Source of the DNA: Alphaproteobacteria bacterium
GTDB lineage: Bacteria > Pseudomonadota > Alphaproteobacteria > Caulobacterales > Parvularculaceae
Length of the DNA: 64,000 nt
Assembly: GCA_016125455.1 (NCBI GenBank)
Contig: WGLS01000030.1
Span: forward strand, 1-64,000
Direction of reading: 5' to 3'
A program made the translations under genes and the position numbers. Below the pieces are notes generated by a model, which was given only the letters and a program-made list of their open reading frames with translations, was not told the origin of the DNA and searched no databases. Position 1 is the stretch's first letter. The number at the start of each line of letters is the position of its first letter. Below are positions 8,293-16,806 of this stretch, one piece after another.

Positions 8293-8628
8293 TCATGTTT
8301 TTTGGGTCTCGGCGCCGATCCAGTCGCAGAACGCCGCCGACGACCCCGCGCCGTCGACCGGCAGGGCGAGAATGGCGGGCTCGTCATAGGGGTGTCGTTC
8401 AAGGATGAGGTCGCGCGCCGCGCCGGCCATCGCGGCCCTTGTTTTGACGATCATCGCGATTTCGCGCTCCTTTTGAATCTCGCCATCCCATCGGAAAACC
8501 GATGTCATCTCGCCGAGGATGTTGACGCACGCCGCCAGCCGGGCGGCGACCAGCGCCTCCGCAAGAGCGGTAGCGGTTGGCGCGTCGGGCGCCGTGACGT
8601 AGAGAAGTCGGATATCGGCAGCGGTCAT
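8293..8628 (-). CDS. cutA: Divalent-cation tolerance protein CutA
   Basis: 111 residues from the ATG at 8628 (MTAADIRLLYVTAPD); the track's extra 23 residues overlap the queC upstream region. CutA1 family: LAACVNILGEMTSVFRWDGEI and the E-x-AMIVKTR strand are typical, and the C-terminus keeps the ERHPYDEPAILALP segment that forms the trimer. Small trimeric ferredoxin-like protein linked genetically to copper/divalent metal tolerance in E. coli; its biochemical role is not settled. It is divergent from queC with about 36 bases between starts. Confidence 0.92.
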   Translation of the reverse strand: MTAADIRLLYVTAPDAPTATALAEALVAARLAACVNILGEMTSVFRWDGEIQKEREIAMIVKTRAAMAGAARDLILERHPYDEPAILALPVDGAGSSAAFCDWIGAETQKT

Positions 8629-8664
8629 GGCGGCGGCGCCTCCTTCAGCGTCCCGCCAGGGTAA

Positions 8665-9393
8665 ATGGTCACGATGCGGAAACTCAATCCGGCCCATGCG
8701 CTGGTGCTGTTCTCGGGCGGGCAGGACTCCTCAATTGCGCTCGCCTGGGCGCTTTCCCATTATGAAAAAGTCGAGACAATCGGTTTCGCTTATGGCCAGC
8801 GGCACGCCGTCGAGCTGGCGGCGCGCGCTCAGGTGCGCGATGGACTTGCGGGGCTTTCGGATAACTGGCGCGCCCGGCTCGGCGAGGACCATGTCGTCGA
8901 TCTCAGCGGCTATGGAGCCATTGCGCAATCGGCGCTGACCGCTGCTGATCGCTCAATCGGGTTTGACGCCGCGGCCGGCCTGCCCACCACATTTGTACCC
9001 GGACGAAATCTCGTGTTTCTAGCCGTGGCCGCAGGTCGCGCCTACGTGCGCGGGATCGGCGTGCTGGCGGCCGGCATGTGCGAGGAAGACGCGACCGGCT
9101 ATCCCGACTGCCGCGCCGCGACGCTGGAGACGCAAATGGCGGCGCTTTGCCTCGGGCTCGACGCCGACATGCGTCTCGAAACGCCGGTCCTGCGCCTTTC
9201 GAAGGCTGCGTCCTGGGCGCTTGCGGCAGATATCGGCGGCGACGCGCTCGTCGAGCTCATTCGCGAGGCCTCACACACATGCTACCGCGGCAATCGCACG
9301 CCGAACGCCTGGGGCCATGGGTGCGGCGACTGCCCGGCGTGCCGGCTGCGCGCCGAAGGCTGGGCGGACTACGCCGCCGGAAGGAATGGCTGA
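8665..9393 (+). CDS. queC: 7-cyano-7-deazaguanine (preQ0) synthase
   Basis: Makes preQ0 from 7-carboxy-7-deazaguanine with ATP and ammonia in queuosine biosynthesis. The PP-loop SGGQDSS is near residue 18, and the C-terminal zinc-binding cysteines lie in CYRGN and CGDCPAC. 242 residues, slightly long but normal. The second Met at 8674 is an alternative start; AGGG about 4 bases before 8665 slightly favours the first. queE follows after 5 bases. queD and queF are not in the window. Confidence 0.93.
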   Translation: MVTMRKLNPAHALVLFSGGQDSSIALAWALSHYEKVETIGFAYGQRHAVELAARAQVRDGLAGLSDNWRARLGEDHVVDLSGYGAIAQSALTAADRSIGFDAAAGLPTTFVPGRNLVFLAVAAGRAYVRGIGVLAAGMCEEDATGYPDCRAATLETQMAALCLGLDADMRLETPVLRLSKAASWALAADIGGDALVELIREASHTCYRGNRTPNAWGHGCGDCPACRLRAEGWADYAAGRNG

Positions 9394-9398
9394 TTGCC

Positions 9399-10025
9399 AT
9401 GTATGCCGTAAAGGAACTTTTTTACACGCTGCAGGGCGAGGGGGCGCAAACTGGCCGTGCGGCGGTGTTCCTGCGCTTTGCGGGGTGCAATCTCTGGTCC
9501 GGGCTCGAAAGGGATCGCGCCGGCGCCGTCTGCAGTTTCTGCGACACCGATTTCATCGGCGTCGATGGCCCTGGCGGCGGAAAATTCGAGACCGCCGACG
9601 CGCTAGCCGACCGAGTCGCAACCGAGTGGCCGGGCGGCGGAACTCCCTATGTGGTCTGCACAGGCGGGGAGCCGCTGTTGCAACTCGACGGACCGCTGAT
9701 CGATGCGCTTCGCGCTCGCGATTTCGAAGTGGCCGTCGAGACGAATGGCACGATCGCCGCGCCGGCGGGGCTTGGCTGGATCTGCGTCAGTCCGAAGTCG
9801 ACCGCGCCGCTGGCGCAAACCTCGGGGGACGAACTGAAGCTGGTCTACCCGCAGACGGACGCGCCGCCGCACGCGTTCGCGGGGCTCGATTTCCGGCATT
9901 TCTTCCTGCAGCCGATGGACGGCGCGAACCTAGCGGCGAACGTCGCGGCTTGCGTTGATTACTGCAAACGGCATCCGCGCTGGCGGCTGAGCCTGCAGAC
10001 CCACAAGGCCATCGGAATACCCTGA
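9399..10025 (+). CDS. queE: 7-carboxy-7-deazaguanine synthase (radical SAM)
   Basis: Radical-SAM enzyme that contracts 6-carboxytetrahydropterin to 7-carboxy-7-deazaguanine. The start at 9399 (MYAVKELFYTLQGEG) is the family N-terminus; the longer track ORF is out-of-frame readthrough of queC. The cluster cysteines follow CX14CX2C (CNLWSG to CSFCDTDF), the expanded spacing known from proteobacterial QueE rather than the canonical CX3CX2C. The SAM-binding GGEPLLQ follows. 208 residues. Operon with queC. Confidence 0.93.
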   Translation: MYAVKELFYTLQGEGAQTGRAAVFLRFAGCNLWSGLERDRAGAVCSFCDTDFIGVDGPGGGKFETADALADRVATEWPGGGTPYVVCTGGEPLLQLDGPLIDALRARDFEVAVETNGTIAAPAGLGWICVSPKSTAPLAQTSGDELKLVYPQTDAPPHAFAGLDFRHFFLQPMDGANLAANVAACVDYCKRHPRWRLSLQTHKAIGIP

Positions 10026-10040
10026 ATTCGGCCCGCACGG

Positions 10041-10059
10041 AAAAATGCGTCTGAACGCA
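10041..10059 (-). terminator. Candidate intrinsic terminator of the flagellin-like gene
   Basis: On the minus strand TGCGT-TCAG-ACGCA is followed directly by five T, 16 bases beyond the stop of the minus-strand gene at 10076. The stem is short (5 bp), so it may be weak. On the plus strand it lies 16 bases after queE and could also act there, though the A-rich side is then upstream. Confidence 0.45.
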
Positions 10060-10075
10060 GATTAAAATCTACGGT

Positions 10076-10756
10076 TCACGCGGAAGCGCGATCTTCCAGT
10101 TCAAGACGCGCAATCAGAAACCTTGCGTCCCGGCAATAGCTGACCGCGGCGCGGTCTGCCTTCTGCAACGCACGGTCGAGCTCTTCAAGCGTGACGTTCA
10201 CTTCCTCGTCATCCTCGAACGCGCCGCGCGGCGGTGTCAGGTCAAGGCCTTTCGCTGATGGATCGAGGCGAACGGCGGAGATCGTGTAGAGCGCCTGTCC
10301 GCCGAGGCGAACGTCAATGTGGTTGCGCTGGCGTCCAACAAGCGGCGACCCGTCGGCGCCGACATCGTCGGCGACCTTCGTCATTTCGAGACGGATTTCG
10401 TCATAGCTTTCCGCGAGAAGCGAGCGCGCGGCGGCGTCGGTCGTTTCACGGGCGGACAGGGCAAGATCGTAGGCCTGTTCGATCAGGTCGCGCACCTGGT
10501 CAATCGTGAACAGCGCAGTTTCGATCGCATGCAGAGCTTCGCGAATAGCGTCGCGTCGCCCATCGGGCGCGCCCATTGATTGCGCCCGTGACGCCAGCCT
10601 TAGCGCGCGACTGACCCCGGCGCCAACGTCCATTTCCGGCAGATTGTCCGGGCTGTCGTCGGCTCGACGGCCGAACCAGCCGGCAAGGGGGCTTCTTTTG
10701 GGCTTAGCGTCAACTTGCAACCCATGCGTCGCATATCGGACGTTGCTTGCGGTCAC
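10076..10756 (-). CDS. Orphan flagellin-like protein of unknown function
   Basis: 226 residues, no signal peptide or membrane segment. The middle (about residues 70-175) is a long amphipathic helical region followed by a short beta-rich part. Its order resembles the flagellin N-terminal D0/D1 region: repeated Ala/Leu helices with AYDLALSARE, then a helix that ends in DDVGADGSPLVG and a short strand region DVRLGGQALYTISAVRLD, much like the flagellin turn where a helix ends in an NG-containing loop. The canonical flagellin start and C-terminal D0 helix are not recognisable. No flagellar gene is nearby. The match is weak and by pattern, so 'hypothetical' is the safe label. A short hairpin with T-run follows the stop. 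Confidence 0.6.
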   Translation of the reverse strand: MTASNVRYATHGLQVDAKPKRSPLAGWFGRRADDSPDNLPEMDVGAGVSRALRLASRAQSMGAPDGRRDAIREALHAIETALFTIDQVRDLIEQAYDLALSARETTDAAARSLLAESYDEIRLEMTKVADDVGADGSPLVGRQRNHIDVRLGGQALYTISAVRLDPSAKGLDLTPPRGAFEDDEEVNVTLEELDRALQKADRAAVSYCRDARFLIARLELEDRASA

Positions 10757-10869
10757 TGGCGCCTCTCGGACTTACTCGTTACTGCGGCGACGCGGATTGT
10801 TCCGGCGCCGGGCTGAGGGTGACGCCCTCGCACTACCGAAAAGTAAGGTTTGCCGATTTCCGTCCCGTT

Positions 10870-10887
10870 AAACGCAATCGCGCGTTT
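10870..10887 (-). terminator. Weak hairpin downstream of the membrane-protein gene (possible terminator)
   Basis: AAACGC-N6-GCGTTT forms a 6-bp stem about 25 bases after the stop of the 10912-13020 gene. There is no clear T-run, so termination would have to be Rho-assisted or the hairpin may have another role. Confidence 0.25.
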
Positions 10888-10911
10888 GGCCCACGGACAT
10901 TTGCCTCGCGT

Positions 10912-13020
10912 TTACGACGTTTTCGCCGACCGTCGGCGCGGGCCGCTTTCGATCGCCCATGCGCCGACAAGGGCGATGGCGATGGCGGCGAGCCAGACGA
11001 ATGGCGAGGCGACAGGCGACAGAATGACAGCATCGACGCGCGCGGCGCTTCGCCGCGGAACGCCCGCCCAGTCATTGCCCGCGTTGCGGTCTGCGCGAGC
11101 CGCAGTGCGGCGAAGGTCCGGCGATCGGTCCGATCTGGGCGTAAACGAGCCGCCCCCGGTCGCGTCGGCGACGGCGGCAAGCGCGCGTCTGTCCATGGCG
11201 ACGGTCTCGAACTCCGGCGGCGCGGCAAGGCCGACCTCGCCGACAGCGAACAGCTCCCCGGAGCGCGCACGGTACAAGCCGCGCGGGGCGCCTTCGATGC
11301 GGCCCTCAAAGCGACCCGGGCTGAGCTCTATCATTTCCACCTCGACGGCGCCGCCGCCCGGCATCTCGACCTGGCTTGGCGGCGCTGTTTCGCTGAGGGT
11401 CCGCCGCCTTATGACCAGGGCGCCGGCCGCTTCGCGAAGGGTCAGGCGTTCCTCTTCGAGTTCCGGCTCCTTCATCAGCCAGTGCGCCGTCCGCCGCAGC
11501 AGCTCCGCATGCGGACCGCCGCCGTCAAAACCTCGCGCCCACAACCAGACGTGATCGGACAGGATCGCGCCGACGCGGCCCGCCTGAACGCGATCGAGAA
11601 CCAGAAGCGGATGCCCTGCGGCGTCCGCCATCAGGGTCTGTCCCGATCGCGTCTCGCTCGGCTGGATGCGTAGCCAGCGGCCCCAGCGTGACGGGTCGGG
11701 AAGGTCCTCGGTGACCGGATGACGCGCGCCAGCATCGGTCAAGACCGCGCGATAAGGCGCCTCGACAGCCGGCCCGGTGGGCGACACGGGCAGGATATAG
11801 GCGAAGTTCCGCCGCGCCGCGAGGCTCAATGGGCCGAACAATTCGGGCCCGGACGCCACCAGCACGGCGCCCCCGCGTTCGACGTAGCGGGCGATGTTCT
11901 CAAAGTGAAAGGCATTCAGGACGCCGCGGTAGGTATATCGGTCAAAGATGACAAGATCGAATTCACCAAGCTTTTCGATGAAAAGCTCGTCATACGGAAA
12001 TTCGATCAGCGCCAGTTCGCGCTGGTCGAGAACGCCGTCGCTTGCCTGTTTTTCCGCTGGCCGAAGGATCGTGAAATGGACAAGGTCGATCGCGGGATCG
12101 GATTTCAGGAGATTGCGCCATACGCGCTCGCCGGGGTGCGGCTCGCCTGACACGAGCAGAACCCGCAGTCGGTCGCGGACGGCCTGTATCCGCAGCACCG
12201 CCGAATTGTTGCGGGTCGTGATCTCGCCGTCGAGTGAAGCCGCTTCAAGTTCGATGATCGTCTCGCCCGGGCGATCGAGAGGCGCCTGGAACCTGACGCT
12301 GGCGCCTGTGGGCACGGACTGTCGGACCGCTTCGACGCCGTCGACGCGCAGGACCACTTCGACCGGGGCGGCGCTTGCGCCGGCAAAGGCGCCGTCGACG
12401 CCGAGGTCGTCGACCCTGAAGCTGACTTCCACGGGCTGGTTCACGATGCCATAGCGCGGCGCGTCGGTCATTGTCAGCTTGCGGTCGGTTTCGTTCTCCC
12501 TGCCGGTGAACAGGACGTGCAACGCGGCCTCTTCGGGGATTGCGTCAGAGTCTATCTCATCGAGCGACAGGCCGTCGGTGATGACGAACACGGCCGACAG
12601 CCGGCCTCGCGGCGCGGCGCCGAGCGCAGGCGCAAGAGCTGCGCCAAGCCGCGTCTCCTCCTCGCCAGCGGCGGCCGTTTCGATCACTTCGACGTCGTCG
12701 AGGCCTTCAAGGCGTTCGCGCAGGTCCGCCAGCATGTCGCGGGCCGCGTCGGCGCGGCCGTCAAGCGACTGGCTCGCGGTTTCATCAGTCAGAATAAGGA
12801 CGATGTCGTCGAGCGGCGTCGTCTCCGCCTCACGCCATTGCGGATTGAGGAGAAGTCCGACAAGGGCGGCGACCGCGAAGAGGCGCAGCGCGCCGGCGCC
12901 GGCCCCGCGCGCGCCGCCGGCGCGGATCGCCGCGGCAATCGCCAGCGCCGCCGTCGTCGCGGCGAAGGCGGCGACAAGGACGGTTGACGCTATTGGTGCA
13001 AGGACGATTTGATCGATCAT
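10912..13020 (-). CDS. Large membrane protein of the MoxR/DUF58 operon (BatB/glutamine-amidotransferase-fold-like)
   Basis: 702 residues from the ATG at 13020, which overlaps the DUF4159 stop as ATGA; the track's longer N-terminus is out of context. Two N-terminal membrane segments (about residues 12-35 and 44-60), a vWA-like stretch (IVLILTDETASQSLDG, later AVFVITDGLS), beta-rich Ig-like repeats, a class I glutamine-amidotransferase-like fold (VLVASGPELFGPLSLAARR) without an evident catalytic Cys, and a C-terminal membrane segment near residue 675. This matches the last gene of the alphaproteobacterial MoxR-DUF58-DUF4159 operons, thought to form a membrane complex served by the MoxR ATPase. 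The exact function is unknown. Confidence 0.75.
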   Translation of the reverse strand: MIDQIVLAPIASTVLVAAFAATTAALAIAAAIRAGGARGAGAGALRLFAVAALVGLLLNPQWREAETTPLDDIVLILTDETASQSLDGRADAARDMLADLRERLEGLDDVEVIETAAAGEEETRLGAALAPALGAAPRGRLSAVFVITDGLSLDEIDSDAIPEEAALHVLFTGRENETDRKLTMTDAPRYGIVNQPVEVSFRVDDLGVDGAFAGASAAPVEVVLRVDGVEAVRQSVPTGASVRFQAPLDRPGETIIELEAASLDGEITTRNNSAVLRIQAVRDRLRVLLVSGEPHPGERVWRNLLKSDPAIDLVHFTILRPAEKQASDGVLDQRELALIEFPYDELFIEKLGEFDLVIFDRYTYRGVLNAFHFENIARYVERGGAVLVASGPELFGPLSLAARRNFAYILPVSPTGPAVEAPYRAVLTDAGARHPVTEDLPDPSRWGRWLRIQPSETRSGQTLMADAAGHPLLVLDRVQAGRVGAILSDHVWLWARGFDGGGPHAELLRRTAHWLMKEPELEEERLTLREAAGALVIRRRTLSETAPPSQVEMPGGGAVEVEMIELSPGRFEGRIEGAPRGLYRARSGELFAVGEVGLAAPPEFETVAMDRRALAAVADATGGGSFTPRSDRSPDLRRTAARADRNAGNDWAGVPRRSAARVDAVILSPVASPFVWLAAIAIALVGAWAIESGPRRRSAKTS

Positions 13021-15866
13021 TGGCGCCCCAGCCGCTGCAACAGAATTGGTGTGTGGACCTGATCGGACTTGTAGTTGCCCGTCAGCGCGACGAGCGCCAT
13101 GTTGATGCCGGCGCGATAGGCGCACTCGCGCGGCGGCACGCCGGGCCTGACGGCGCAACCCTGTCCCGCGGCTAGGTTCGGCATCGGACGCAAGGGCGAG
13201 CGAGAATCGTCCCGGGCCCAGGCGCCAGCCCAGTCGCGCCCGCCGATCAGGATTGACGTCACGCCATCGTTTTCCGCGTCCGGGGCGGCGACCCAGACCG
13301 TTCCCTCGCCGGCGCGGCCATCAAGGTCGGAGATGAGATAGAACGACCGCAGCAAGACATGCTCCTGCGGCACAGGGCGCAGCGGCGGCGCATCGAGCCG
13401 GAACAGTATGTCGCGGAGAATCCGCCGCTCCGGCGTGACCGCATCGCCGATCGCGCGCTCATCGTCGCGGGTGTCCATGATGACGAGCCCGCCAAACCGC
13501 ATGAACAGCTCAAGGTTCGCGAGAGCAATATCGGACGGAGGCGCCATGCCGGCGACGATCGGCCAGTACAGCAGGGGGTAAACCGACAGGTCGTCCGCTT
13601 CCAGATCGACTGGCTGCGGATCGGCCGGCTCGACGGCGGTGCGACGGTAGAGCTCATTCGAAAGGGCGCTCAACCCATAATAGGAGAGACTGTCAGCGCG
13701 CTCGTCGCCCGTGGCGACGAAGCCGAGCCGGGTGGCGATCGCAGCTTCGAACGTCTTTGGGTCTATCGGCGCGTCGTACGGGGCGTCCGGTTCGTTCGCG
13801 GCGATCGCATTTCCAGAGTCGGCTGCCTGCGCCCGCGCTTCGCCAGCGGCCATCTGCCCAAGGATGAACGAGAAAGCGATGATTGCGGCGATGCCGGATG
13901 CCGACGTTGCGCGCGCCGCCCGGCGCCGGAAGTTCAGGCCGCCTGAGAAGTACAGCGACGCGATTGCGTCAAGGCCGACAAGGACGAGCGCCATGAGGAA
14001 CAACGGCGCCGCAAAGCGTCGCGGCGGCGCGTCCGCATAGGGCGCGCGGCGGCCAGGAATGTCCGTGAGCGGCTGAAGTTCTAGGTTGGGGGCGACGGCG
14101 TTGATGGCGACCGGCGCGTCGAGACGGCCGTAAAGGCCCGGCGGCGCGGCGATGCTGGGCCCGGCGTCCGCTTCGGCGAGCGTCACCGACGGCGCGTTGG
14201 CGGCAGGGGGGCGCAATGCGCCGAAGCCATCGACGAGGCGCGCGGCGGCAAAACGTTCGGCGCTATCGTCGCGACCATCATCGGTTTGGCTGCGCACAGC
14301 GGAAAGGAACGCTATCCGACGCAGCATTTCGACGAAGGCGCCGGAAAGAGGAAGGTCAGACCAATCTGGCGTCGCGGTCACGTGGAAAAGGACAAGTGCG
14401 CCCTCGCCAATGCGCTCGCCCGTGACAAGGGGGGTCTGATCGCCGAGCCGCGCCCAGGTGCGCTCGGTGGTTTCCCCGCCGGGCGCCGCGAGAATCTGCC
14501 GGCGGATCAATGCGTCTGTCGGCGTTGCAATGTCGGCGAACGGCCCGCTTTGTGAAAATCCGTCAATTGGCTGCGGCGTCTCCCAGGTCAGCGCGCCGCC
14601 AAATGCGCGTCCGCCGCCGCGCAGGCGCACCGGCAACAGGGGCACGTCGCCGTCCTGAGCTGCTTCTGCGAGGTTTGGCCCAGCAAAGCGCAGGATGACG
14701 CCGCCCGTCGCCGCCCACTCCCGTAAGGCGGCTTCGTCCTCGGCGCGCAGGCGGCCGACATCGTCCAGCACGATGACGTCGGCGTCCGAGGAAGTAAGCT
14801 CAGCGATCGCGCCCGCAAAGAAATCAGCGTAGGGACCAAGCGCCGCCTGGATGTATGACGCGCCTTCGAGCAGGTCGACGCCGCCGCTCGTTCGTGCGCC
14901 GACGATGCCGACAAGCGCCCGCCGCGAGCGCCGGTCCGCCAGCAGGAGGGCGCCCGCCGAGGCGGTTCCATCTATCCTCGCGGCGGCGATTTCGTTTCGA
15001 AGCGCGATCGGCAGGTCGATCTGCGCGGTTGCTTCGCGCTCGCCGGCTTCAAGGACGACGGGCGCCCGGGCAAGTCCACGGCCGTCGCGAGCTGAAACGA
15101 TCAGTTCGCCGCGCCAGGCGGTCGCAGCGCGAGCCCTGCGGATGTCGAAAACGTCGGCCCCGTTTGCGGCGCGTCGCCCGCCAATATGCAATATCGACGC
15201 GTCGGCGTCGATCAGAGTCGTGACGGATCCGGCGTCGGTCATCGCGTCGGCAAGCGCATTGCGCCCGTCATGGGCCACGCCGTCGGACAGCCAGCGAATG
15301 TCGTATCCGTCGCCGCGGCGCGGCGCGGCTGAAATGCGCCCGGCGGCGGCCGCCTGATCGGGCAGCAACGGCCCGGGCTGGAGCCCGGCGGCCGCAGCGG
15401 CGAAAGCTTCCGCATCAAGGAGTTCCGGCGCGTCGGCTGATCCTGCGGCGTCGGGCGAGGTGGTAATCAGATAGGCCGCGCGCTGGCCCCGGCGCGCCTC
15501 TTCGGCGATCGACTGCAGGGCGTTGCGACGCAAACGCCAGTTCGCCGCGGCGGTCCAGGCGTCGTCGACAACGACCATGAGCGGCCGCGCGTCGGCTTCG
15601 CCCGCGGTCGGCGCGTTCAGGGCCGGGCCGGCCAGGCCAAGGATCGCGAGGCTCGCGATCAGGAGACGGATGATCAGGAGGAGTGGCGGAGTTCGCGCCG
15701 GCGTGCGCTCGCGATCGGCGAGTCCAAGAAGCAACCTGAAAGCGGGAAAGGCGGCCTTTTGCGGGCGCGGCGGGGTGGCGCGCAAGATCAGCCAGATAGC
15801 CGGCAGGATCGCGAATGCGGCGAGGACGGCAGGCGCGGCGAAGGTGAGCGTTGAGAGATCAGGCAT
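13017..15866 (-). CDS. BatA-domain/DUF4159 membrane protein
   Basis: 949 residues. The N-terminus is an aerotolerance-regulator (BatA) domain with two membrane segments (about residues 8-27 and 62-84). A long periplasmic/cytosolic region follows with a GATase-like fold (VIVLDDVGRLRAEDEAAL). Further membrane segments lie near residues 625-645 and 660-680. The C-terminal DUF4159 domain spans roughly residues 725-945 (YPLLYWPIVAG, LELFMRFGGLVIMDTRD). It overlaps DUF58 by 8 bases at its start and the next gene by 4 at its end. The architecture is typical of the alphaproteobacterial operon. The biochemical role is not known. Confidence 0.85.
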   Translation of the reverse strand: MPDLSTLTFAAPAVLAAFAILPAIWLILRATPPRPQKAAFPAFRLLLGLADRERTPARTPPLLLIIRLLIASLAILGLAGPALNAPTAGEADARPLMVVVDDAWTAAANWRLRRNALQSIAEEARRGQRAAYLITTSPDAAGSADAPELLDAEAFAAAAAGLQPGPLLPDQAAAAGRISAAPRRGDGYDIRWLSDGVAHDGRNALADAMTDAGSVTTLIDADASILHIGGRRAANGADVFDIRRARAATAWRGELIVSARDGRGLARAPVVLEAGEREATAQIDLPIALRNEIAAARIDGTASAGALLLADRRSRRALVGIVGARTSGGVDLLEGASYIQAALGPYADFFAGAIAELTSSDADVIVLDDVGRLRAEDEAALREWAATGGVILRFAGPNLAEAAQDGDVPLLPVRLRGGGRAFGGALTWETPQPIDGFSQSGPFADIATPTDALIRRQILAAPGGETTERTWARLGDQTPLVTGERIGEGALVLFHVTATPDWSDLPLSGAFVEMLRRIAFLSAVRSQTDDGRDDSAERFAAARLVDGFGALRPPAANAPSVTLAEADAGPSIAAPPGLYGRLDAPVAINAVAPNLELQPLTDIPGRRAPYADAPPRRFAAPLFLMALVLVGLDAIASLYFSGGLNFRRRAARATSASGIAAIIAFSFILGQMAAGEARAQAADSGNAIAANEPDAPYDAPIDPKTFEAAIATRLGFVATGDERADSLSYYGLSALSNELYRRTAVEPADPQPVDLEADDLSVYPLLYWPIVAGMAPPSDIALANLELFMRFGGLVIMDTRDDERAIGDAVTPERRILRDILFRLDAPPLRPVPQEHVLLRSFYLISDLDGRAGEGTVWVAAPDAENDGVTSILIGGRDWAGAWARDDSRSPLRPMPNLAAGQGCAVRPGVPPRECAYRAGINMALVALTGNYKSDQVHTPILLQRLGRQ

Positions 15867-16806
15867 ATCCTCTTGCGGCGCCGCCGCGCCGCCCGTCCCG
15901 CCCGTCGATCAATGCCATGTAGACTGACAAAAGAGCTTCTGTGGCGGGCGCGTCGGTAGAGTGAATGACGAACCGCCAGCCAAGTGAATCGCATAACGCC
16001 TCGAGGGCGGCGCGATGGGCCGCGAATGCGCTCCGGTAGGCCTGCCGGATGGATCCTGCATCGCCGAACGTAACGCGCGCTGCGCTTTCGAGGTCAGAAA
16101 ATTCCACCCGACCGTCGAAAGGAAAGGCTTCTTCGGCGGGGTCGACGATCTGGATCAGGCATCCGTTTGCGCCTTGTTCAGCAAAGGCGGCTGCTGCGCG
16201 TTCGATCGCCGCCGGCTCTTCGTAAAAGTCGCCAATAAAGATTGCCGCCGCGCCGGCGGAGACATGTTCTATTACTGGCGCAGACGCCCCTTCGGGTTCC
16301 TGGGCAGTCAACGCCTCGAGGAACTGACGCGGCGCCGCGCGGCCGTGATAGGGCGCGGGGCGTCCGCCAATCAGGCCGATCCGTTCTCCGCCGCGCGCCA
16401 GTAGCATCGTCAGCGCCGTTGCGATGACATCCGCGCGCCAGCGTTTCGTCGGCAGATCCTTGCGCGAAGAAAAGTTCATGGATGCCGACGGATCGGACCA
16501 GAGCCACGCAGTTGCGGCCGCTTCCCATTCCGTCTGCCGTACATAGAGGCGACCTGATCCGCGGGCGGATTGCCGCCAGTCGATCGAACTTGCGGCGTCG
16601 CCGAACCCATAGGGTCTGTGCTGCCAGAAGGTTTCGCCGGGCCCAGCGCGACGACGGCCGTGAACGCCGGCAGCGATCGCGTGCGCCAGTCGCTCCGCGT
16701 CGAGGAGCAGCAGGTCAATGCCGGCCGCCGTTTCCGCGGCGGCGTTGGCGAGGTCGTTGAGCTGGCGCGCGCCGGCGGCGTGCGAACGGTCGCCGCGTTT
16801 CGTCAC
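15859..16806 (-). CDS. DUF58 domain-containing protein
   Basis: 315 residues. Carries the DUF58 signature (DWRQSARGSGRLYVRQTEWE around residue 80-100) and continues into a vWA-like fold (LWSDPSASMNFSS). It overlaps the MoxR stop by 4 bases (ATGA), which implies translational coupling. DUF58/vWA proteins are typical partners of MoxR ATPases and probably act as substrate adaptors or complex subunits in envelope stress or complex assembly. No catalytic site is evident. Confidence 0.88.
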   Translation of the reverse strand: MTKRGDRSHAAGARQLNDLANAAAETAAGIDLLLLDAERLAHAIAAGVHGRRRAGPGETFWQHRPYGFGDAASSIDWRQSARGSGRLYVRQTEWEAAATAWLWSDPSASMNFSSRKDLPTKRWRADVIATALTMLLARGGERIGLIGGRPAPYHGRAAPRQFLEALTAQEPEGASAPVIEHVSAGAAAIFIGDFYEEPAAIERAAAAFAEQGANGCLIQIVDPAEEAFPFDGRVEFSDLESAARVTFGDAGSIRQAYRSAFAAHRAALEALCDSLGWRFVIHSTDAPATEALLSVYMALIDGRDGRRGGAARGYA

